The notes under the pieces: model-generated
The model's database searches: none
What the model was told of the DNA's origin: nothing
Seen by the model: only the letters and a program-made list of their open reading frames with translations
Shown here: positions 56,834-64,000 of the stretch, one piece after another
Position numbering within the stretch: the first letter of the stretch is position 1
Layout: each line of letters begins with the position of its first letter
Made by a program: the position numbers and the translations under genes
DNA from: Rhododendron vialii
Lineage: Eukaryota; Streptophyta; Magnoliopsida; Ericales; Ericaceae
Assembly: GCF_030253575.1 (NCBI RefSeq)
Contig: NC_080561.1
Coordinates: 11,518,001-11,582,000, forward strand
Length of the DNA stretch: 64,000 nt
Direction: 5' to 3'

Positions 56834-58099
56834 TATGAAACGCTCCGTACTTATACATAAACAAAGTTAATTCAAACAAACTTTTATTTACCCAAACACG
56901 AGCACTCCAGCTCGATCTCATATAGTGTGTGGCTGCAGAGGCATAAAACAAAGATAGATAAATGACATGGCGGAGTAATCACAAAAAGCACCAAAATGGG
57001 TTGAAAGCAAGGAAAAAAGAGGAGAGGGGGACAGAAGTAGACAGAGTATCCTATGAAATCGCTAGATACTAGTCGGGCAAAAAAGGCCGACTAGCGTCCA
57101 GGTGGAGACTAGGCACCGACTGACTAGTCGGCTGTCTAATTTAGGCGTAGGACCACCATCTAACGCTTAGGCGAGAATTAGGCTACCGACTTTTTTAAGG
57201 ACAGTGGATGGGAGTCATGTCTTAGCTTGAAAAAGTTCAAAGGCAAATTGGTGTTTTGACAGAAAGTAGTAGGAGTATTAATAAGCTTTTCTTGGAATTT
57301 TATTTGGCTCCATCACCAACTGTTCTGTTGCTTCTCAGAGCTCTTTTGTGGAGACAGTACTATAGTACAATTTCTAGCTCATCAATTGATGCCTTCAATT
57401 CCTCAGGTAATTTAAATCACTTTCCTGAATAGAAGCTGTGATAAAATGTGTTATTTTCTACCCTTCTTTTTCTTCATTTATTGTTCCGGACATTTAGGTG
57501 AATTTATCTATGAGAGGAGAGAGGGTCATTGTGTAGATGTATGTTTGAGAGAGAGATGTATGTTTGAGAGAGAGAGAGAGAGAGTATGATAATGCCTTGT
57601 TTTACTGAAAGTGAAATGAACAGGGCGAAATTTAACTTGAAAAAATACTTTTACCTCTTATTTGAGGTCACATCAAAACATGATTTTGAAGCACCAAAAA
57701 CATGGGTTGGCCTAAAGTACAATTTTTGAAAGAACTTTTGTAGGTTATGTATCATTTTTTTTTTTTTGCTTTTTCGATCTGTTGCGACTAAAGAAATAAA
57801 AAAGTATAAACTTCGGACTAAATATTACAATAATATCATGAAGAATAACTCAAAATATACAGATGTTGGATTATTTACGGCTTTTCTGAACTTTTTTCTA
57901 GTTTGGTTCATTTTTTTAATTTTTCAGATTCCAATGACTTCAAACAGTCAAGTATTATGATCAAAAGTTAAAAAAAAAAAAAAAAAACAACCAAGAGGAG
58001 AATAATTGATTGGTCTAAATTCTTGCATTTCCATTCCACTCTGCCCTTGGGAGAGGTGCCAATTTTTACTATATATCAATGGAGGTTAGCGGAGAATTA
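56834..58099. other. Intergenic; decayed MITE and a short GA repeat
   Basis: 57052-57205 resembles the 54868 MITE (GACTAGCGTCCAGG, CTAGTCGGCTGTCTAA). A GA-rich run lies at 57552-57586. No gene recognised. Confidence 0.5.
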
Positions 58100-58893
58100 A
58101 TGTGTTAACAACGAAGAGGATTCGATGTCTCTCCATAGACTCGATCTCGGACCTTCCTCTTGCAAGGCAAGACGTACTACCAGATGGGCTAAGAGCCACA
58201 TCTCCCTTGAGAGGGGTTCACCTCCAGTCCAGTAGCCACCATCCAGTGTATTATCCAGTTCGCGTTTGTTGGGCCCATTTATGGTCCACTTCAATAATTG
58301 AAACCGTTCATCATGTAGATCTCGTCGAGACGAGCCACCACACGAAAAATCAAGTCTATCGGATATGTATTGATACCTGATATGAACATATAAACTTGCT
58401 ACCAACAGGTTTATATTCAGTGTGCCCAACACCATTTTATCAAATAAATGTGTATATATCAGGTATCAATACATATTTGATGGACTTGATTTTTGGTGTG
58501 GTGGCTCGTCTCGACGAGATATATATGATGAACAGTTTTCGATTATCGACGTGGGCTCGAAATGGGCCTACAAAATGCAAACTAGACAGCACACTGGAGG
58601 GAGGCTACTGGACTGGACACGAACCCCCTTGGGAGAGGTGGTGTGGTGGTAAGGTGTAATTCACGTAATTTCCGGGCCCACAAAATGCGAACTGGACAGT
58701 ACACTAGAGGGAGGATACTAGACTGGACACGAAGCCCCTTGGGAGAGGTGGTGTGGTGGTAAGGTGTAATTCACGTAATTTTCAGGCCCACAAAATGCGA
58801 ACTGGACAGTACACTGGAGGGAGGACACTAGACTGGACACGAACCCCCTTGGGAGAGGTGGTGTGGTGGTAAGGTGTAATTCACGTAATTTTT
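58100..58893. mobile_element. Composite fold-back with tRNA-like start and 110-bp tandem triplet
   Basis: Arms of about 210 bp (58190-58400 and about 58450-58650) are inverted copies sharing ATCAAGTC(T/C)ATC, GTGGTGGCTCGTCTCGACG and TGGACTGGA. On the minus strand, 58210-58130 has an A-box-like TGGCTCTTAGCCCATCTGG and B-box-like GGTCCGAGATCGAGTC, so the tip derives from a tRNA-type SINE. The right arm's last 110 bp is repeated in tandem three times (58564, 58674, 58784), each unit with ACAAAATGC, GGAGGGAGG, CCTTGGGAGAGG and GTAATTCACGTAATTT. Confidence 0.8.
58564..58893. repeat. Three tandem 110-bp units
   Basis: Units start at 58564, 58674 and 58784, exactly 110 bp apart, and differ at only a few positions; units two and three are closest. 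Confidence 0.95.
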
Positions 58894-60222
58894 CGGAAAG
58901 AATGATGTGGTTTTTTGTTGTCTTTTTTTTCCGAAATTAAAACACTCATTATCATAGCATTTTTCTGCACAGAAATGCCATTTGTAAGTCATTTTCCACC
59001 GACTAAATAGATGGCTAAACGCCTAAACGCTGAGATTGGGAAAAGGCAAATGCATCCCACAATCATAAGGACTGATGCCGAAAAGGGGACATAAACCGTG
59101 ATCTTGAAGCAATATTGGAATTTATTTTCTTTGGGACTTTTAGCTAGGCCCATTTTGTTAGAATTTTTATTTTTTAAGTATTTATTTTTCGTTTTAGGAG
59201 ACAAGTTTTTTTTTCACAATACATTATTTTAATTCAACAAATAAGAACTTATTTTTAAAAACACACCCTTATATTTTTCCGGGTACATTTTATTGACATC
59301 TCCTAAGGTTTTGGCTTAATGATAGTTACCTCTTCATCCATGATAAATGACTATAAACTCCCTATGGTTTCATTGCTTGTTTCATCGACACACAACCGAC
59401 AACTGTTCGACCTAACACGTAATAAAATTAGCCAAAAGTGACTATGTGGACAAATTCACTCTTTTTAGTTGTAGAATATATTAAATGGCAGACGATACTC
59501 AATTTTTGATCCAAAAGTATTAAATGTTAATTTCTAGCAAAAATAAGAAACGGTTTTTTCGAGTAGTAAAAGTAAGTAGTTAATATTGAATTTTACCCTA
59601 GTTGATCAAAACAGCTCCTCCAATGGGTAAAAAAAATTATTTTGATTCAATATAAGTGATACTCCTACTAGTTTATAAGTTTTTATCACATTTAAATCAT
59701 AAAAGAAATGGTGAATTTTTTTAGATGTAAGTCACTTTTGGCTCGTTCTATCAAGTATATTTTGACATACAAATGTTTGATTGGAGGTGTCGATGAAATT
59801 AATGCACATGGAAACTATAGAGAGTTTATTGTTATTTCTCATACGTGAGAGATGTATCCCGTCATTAAGGTAAACCTCAGAGAGTGTCAATGAAATTTGC
59901 CCTATTTGTTTTTACATCTAGTTCCCCTAGTTATATCTATGTCATAGGGTGTCGTATTTTCTTTGGAGACTTCTTTTTTTTATATCTAGGTATACCTAAC
60001 AATGTCATATGATGTTGTTCACCGGTAAATGAATAGCCTAAGCCAATTTAACTAAATCTAATAAGAGTAACGCAATAATGAACTTGCCAAAGCATCAATG
60101 GAGTAGATGAAACCTCTAAAGATCACTTGAATAGTGAATTAAGTTGCGATAAGCGTCTCGAAAAAGTATAGATCTTGAGTTTGAATTTAGAAGAGTGTAC
60201 CCTGCAAGATTGTGTTTGATAT
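58894..60222. other. Intergenic, nothing recognised
   Basis: AT-rich; no gene-family resemblance or defined element. Confidence 0.4.
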
Positions 60223-60230
60223 CTTCTTAG

Positions 60231-60394
60231 TAGGGGTGTTAATCGAAACCGGAAAATCGATCGAAACCGGAAAAATCGGACCGGACCGAATTTTTTAAAC
60301 CGGTCGAATAATTTCGATCCGGTTCCGGTTTTAAAATTTTTAAAAACCGGTTTCCGGTTTATGTATTTTAAAAACCGGTCGAAACCGGACCGGT

Positions 60395-60431
<37 letters not shown>

Positions 60432-60518
60432 CCTTACGAATTAAGCCCTAATTTCATTCCACTCACTCTCAAATACAGGCGTCGCACTCGGCGCTTCCAG
60501 CCTCCGACTCCAATCCAT

Positions 60519-60561
<43 letters not shown>

Positions 60562-61081
60562 TCTCCTATCAACCACGAGGAACGACCAGCTGTCTCTCAT
60601 CAATTTCACTTGACCTTCAGCTTGGTAAGAAGGTCAAGAAAGACACTGTAATTCCCGATCCAGATTATCGGAAACCAATTGTCCTACTCAATGGGTATTG
60701 AATACATCTACTGTAATCAGTTTACATAAAGTGCGGCGGCCAGCACATCTTCGGTGGTGATGGCGAAGTGCGGCGGCCGGCGACTGTTATACGATGACTC
60801 TCTCTCTCTCTTCCATGTCTGTTGATTTTTAGTTTTGTTTGAAACCCCAAACTCAGATCTGGTCTGAGATGGAGCTTGGTGCCGGCGCCGGCAGTTGATG
60901 CCGACGGAATGGTGCATAGTTTCTCTCCGTCTGTCTTGAAACCGGAAAACCGGATAAACCGGACCGAAACCGGACCGGATTATTTCGACTGGTTCCGGCT
61001 TACATTTATTCCAAACCGGATAACCGGTTTCGACCGAAAAACATGCCAAAACCGGTCGAAACCGGACCGGTATCACCCCTA
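60231..61081. mobile_element. Non-autonomous hAT element, 851 bp, TSD CTTCTTAG
   Basis: Ends TAGGGGTGTTAATCG and GGTATCACCCCTA with perfect 8-bp duplications CTTCTTAG at 60223-60230 and 61082-61089. Both arms are rich in AACCGG/CCGGTT. The middle has (TA)n(CA)n at 60396-60430, a (CT)20 run at about 60519-60558 and leader-like sequence (TTAAGCCCTAATTTC, CACTCACTCTCAAATAC), which could be captured host DNA. No transposase. Confidence 0.94.
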
Positions 61082-61480
61082 CTTCTTAGTGTAGGTGCAT
61101 TGGCGGAGTCTGAATTTGGACACGATAAGAGTTTAACGGTATTTAAGTATTAGCTTTGGTTTTTCTAAGTTTACAGTTTGTTTGTTTTTTTCTTTCAAAC
61201 GTTATAGAACAAAAAATGATATATTGTTGATATGATGTGACAATGACACACGGTACCTTAGTGAAATACTAGTAAATTATCATTTGCTACTCACAAAACT
61301 CGGTGTATTGGGAATAATTATGGTCGCATTTCTCAAAATTATGAATGAAAATTTTATATATATAACAAAACTGGAGTAAAATACTACTATAAAGGTACTC
61401 TATAATTTTTGTTTAGTATTTATATTGTGTGAATTCTAAGAAAAAAGCTTGGGCAAACATCCCTAAAATTTGTAAGCCAT
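61082..61480. other. Intergenic, nothing recognised
   Basis: AT-rich with no recognised feature. Confidence 0.35.
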
Positions 61481-61805
61481 CACAAAATCTCATAATTGAA
61501 CAACAAAAAATTAGTATATTCGGTCACAGAAATTCGTAAACAATACCATAAAAATTCATAAAATAAACCGCCACAAAAATCATATCTCAGGCCACAAAAT
61601 TCATAAAATGAGCCAATGTCGCTGATAAAAATAAAATAGAACGAGGCATAAAAATACACAAAATGAGGCATAAAAATACACAAAATGAGGCATAAAAATT
61701 CATAAAATGAGTGACAAATTTTTTAAAAGGTGTACCACACACTCAACAATACAATAAGCCCCAAAATAGATAAAATGAGCCACAAAAATTCGTAAGTGTG
61801 GTGTG
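61481..61805. repeat. Degenerate 22-24-bp minisatellite
   Basis: Repeated phrases CATAAAAATACACAAAATGAGG and variants (CCACAAAATTCATAAAATGAG). The best-preserved units are at 61640-61710; outer units are decayed. Confidence 0.75.
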
Positions 61806-62235
61806 TACTGCATACTTTTTCGTATTTTAAGCACTAAAAGACAATTTTCAAAGTGCATTATACAAAATCAGAATGCAAAAATCATTACCCCCAAAGTCGA
61901 ATGAGCCTCTCTATTGCCACAGATTTGGTTTCTTACTTCTGCTTTTTTTTTTTTTTGACCTATGAATTTCAGGAGGAAGATAATCTGCAGGTCCTTAATT
62001 AATTATATCCAGATTAATGTCCCATTAAACTAAGTGCTGCTCTATTACCAATATATCGGTTTGATGCCCAATTTTATAAAAAATATTGGTCTAGTCACTT
62101 CTTGTTTGACCTTGGCAGTAAAAGACTCTTGTAGCATGACCCTATTTTTCACACTTAAATCTTTCATTTTGTTGGTATTCCTGACATTTGAGAATCTAAC
62201 ATCTAGTTTTATACCAATAGCTTGGAAGCATTTTT

Positions 62236-62310
62236 AGTGGCACAATCAATGGACATAAATATGGTATGTCTATTTCTAGTGGCACAATCAATGGGCATAA
62301 ATATGGAAGG
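62236..62310. repeat. 42-bp tandem duplication
   Basis: TAGTGGCACAATCAATGG followed by CATAAATATGG occurs at about 62236 and 62278. It leads into an AACCAAACC/GGTCCGATTT-rich stretch (62310-62450) that resembles hAT-type MITE DNA. Confidence 0.8.
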
Positions 62311-62633
62311 GTGACAAATCGGACCAAACCAATTTTTTTCGGCTTGGCTAAAACTCAAACTGGACCAAGCCGATTACCTATAGAAACCAAACCGAACCAT
62401 CAGTTTGGTCCGATTTCGATTTTCGGTCCGATTTACCAGTTTTTACTTTCACCCTTCCTTTTACTAGAGCTTGACCATATTTTAGTTGGATTAATCTTCT
62501 TTTCAATGACAATGTGAGGGCTTCAGTTATTCATCAGCCTTGACAACACTTTTAAGCATTTAATCTTACAAAAAGTATTTTGAATGATTCGAAACGTTAT
62601 AGCCAGTGTTTAAATCATGATTTTTAAGAGAAG

Positions 62634-63307
62634 GCTTTCTCTGTGTCTCTCTCTCTCTTAAAGAGGAACTACAAGTACAACTATCAAATGATTTCCATAG
62701 GTACCACCTAAAAATGTTTATGATATATAAATTTGTATTAATTTTTTCTTTCTTCCCGCTCGGCTTAAGAAAAGGCTTTTTTTTTCCTGAGCAAGACTAC
62801 AGTTACCGACCGGGAATTCCCGATCGAATTTCCGACGCCGCGCCGGGCCCATTCCGGCCACCGGAAGGCTGATCGGAGCCGACCAAAAATTTTAAAAAAA
62901 AAACCGAGTGGGTCTATGTGAGAATTAATGACATCCGATGTGTGTAGGTGGCCGATCCAAACACTTCATTTTTTTGTATACATTGTAGACAAAAAAATGG
63001 AGTGTTTGGATCGGCCACTTACACACATCGGATGCCGTTGATTCTCGCTAGAACCCACTCGGTTTTTTTTTTTAGAATTTTTGGTTGGCTTCGATCAGCC
63101 GTCTAGCGGTCGGAATGGACCCGGCGCGGCGTGGGGAATTCGATCGGGAATCCCCGGTCGGGATTCTCAGGCTTTCTGTTTTTTCCTCTCTCTCTTAAAG
63201 AGGAACTACAAGTACAATTATCAAATGATTTCCATAGGTACCACCTAAAAATGTTTATGATATATAGATTTGTATTAATTTTTTTAGTTTCTTTCTTCCC
63301 GCTCGGC
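62634..63307. repeat. Direct repeats of about 135 bp flanking a long palindrome
   Basis: 62634-62764 and 63169-63308 are nearly identical (GGCTTTCT, TTAAAGAGGAACTACAAG, GATTTCCATAGGTACC, TTCCCGCTCGGC). Between them lies the palindrome 62786-63171. The outer repeats are far longer than any transposon target duplication. Confidence 0.88.
62786..63171. mobile_element. Fold-back element, 386 bp
   Basis: Tips CCTGAG and CTCAGG; arms of about 180 bp share CCCGATCGAATT, GCCGCGCCGGG, ACCGAGTGGGT, CATCCGATGTGTGT and GGCCGATCCAAACACT with their inverted partners. The centre is TTTTTTTGTATACATTG. Non-coding. Confidence 0.88.
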
Positions 63308-63308
63308 C

Positions 63309-63705
63309 AACACTTTCTATAATTTTCAGCTTCTTTCTTTCTGTTAAAAAAAAAGAAAAAAGGCTTCTTTATTTGAGAATGCAGGATATTACATTGTTTC
63401 GATAAAACTACTTTAAGTTACCTTATATGAAATGGCATAACCTATTTCCCCATTTTTATGGTTCACTTGAGGAAGTAAAAAAGAAAATAATTGGATTAAA
63501 AATGAATTAGTTTTTTAAATTCAATTATTCCGCAACACTTGCTCAAGCCTCATTCTGTTAAGATTCTTATTTTTTAAGTACTACTTATTTTTCGCTTTAC
63601 AAGACAAACCATTCTGTTATAATATATCACCTTTAATTAAAAAAAATAAATACTTATTTTTTTTAGCGAAACGGCACCTCAATGACCAATGAACAATACC
63701 CACAT
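63309..63705. other. Intergenic, nothing recognised
   Basis: AT-rich; no gene or defined element. Confidence 0.35.
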
Positions 63706-64000
63706 GTAACGCCGCGAAAATTCCAAATTCAACATACACTTTACGATATTATCGTAAAATAAATTGATTTCTACACTCCCCAAATTGATGCAAACATTTT
63801 TTTTTTTTGTCTTTTAGCAGATGAATTTACAAAACTGTCCTTAAAATTTGTAAAAAGTGTAAATATGCAGGGACTGTTTCGTAAATCCACTCGCTAAAAG
63901 ACGAACTCTACGATATTATTGTAAAGAAAATTGATTTCTACACTCCCCAAATTTATGCAAACACTCTTTTTCAGTTTTTTAGTGGGTTAATTTACGAAAC
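63706..64000 (+). mobile_element. Probable start of an LTR, cut by the window end
   Basis: TGTAACGCCGCGAAAATTCC resembles the TGTAACGCCCC start common in plant Ty3/gypsy LTRs. An internal block is repeated (TACGATATTATCGTAAA at 63743 and ACGATATTATTGTAAAG at 63910, each followed by TTGATTTCTACACTCCCC). The other end lies outside the window. Confidence 0.45.

Noticed and set aside
58130..58210. tRNA gene on the minus strand
   Set aside because: A- and B-box-like motifs are present, but no proper acceptor stem or anticodon arm could be formed; treated as SINE-derived.

Overview
This window is nuclear DNA from a flowering plant, most likely a woody eudicot. Its genes carry GT-AG introns. They include plant-specific forms: a clade D PP2C, an organellar SWIB protein, a DUF2828 protein, and an Erv1 with the plant CX4C shuttle motif. 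The intergenic DNA is AT-rich and full of Tourist, Stowaway, hAT and Mutator-type elements, solo LTRs and long (GA)n microsatellites. I cannot name the species.

Layout. 0-13 kb is gene-poor: a decayed Ty1/copia gag (0.5-1.4 kb), a long-TIR element (2.2-3.3 kb), a TTA-flanked MITE (3.4-4.2 kb), an LTR-like segment with a striking palindrome array (about 5.9-6.9 kb), and two inverted copies of one unidentified first-exon fragment (7.9-8.5 kb and 10.2-10.6 kb). 13.9-16.2 kb holds a two-exon SWIB/MDM2-domain gene on +. 17.8-19.4 kb is a solo LTR. 19.85-23.9 kb is a complete four-exon PP2C gene on -. 24.4-25.4 kb is an unusual GCC/CCA tract interleaved with ATTAACA-N-TGTTAAT motifs. 26.2-27.6 kb is a Mutator-like element with a MITE nested in one TIR. 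30.2-34.35 kb is a DUF2828 pseudogene on -, split by a 2.4-kb solo LTR and abutted by a hAT MITE. 37.7-38.0 kb is a possible LEA-like 3' exon on -.

40.8-51.3 kb is the gene-dense part: ERV1 (+, six exons), a small HDAC6-type ZnF-UBP protein (-, three exons, tail-to-tail with ERV1) and RPS29 (+, three exons, head-to-head with the ZnF-UBP gene). 51.3-64 kb returns to intergenic DNA with fold-back elements, a Copia-like solo LTR (55.5-56.2 kb), a composite fold-back plus 110-bp tandem array (58.1-58.9 kb), a hAT element (60.2-61.1 kb), a long palindrome between direct repeats (62.6-63.3 kb) and the probable start of another LTR at the window end.

The genes are unrelated housekeeping or signalling genes; there is no operon or pathway cluster. 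All splice models were built by hand by matching reading frames and protein-family conservation across GT-AG junctions. The most unusual signal is a shared architecture in three LTR-like sequences: pairs of short palindromes whose centres are always 22-23 bp apart, although the palindrome sequence differs completely between the LTRs.
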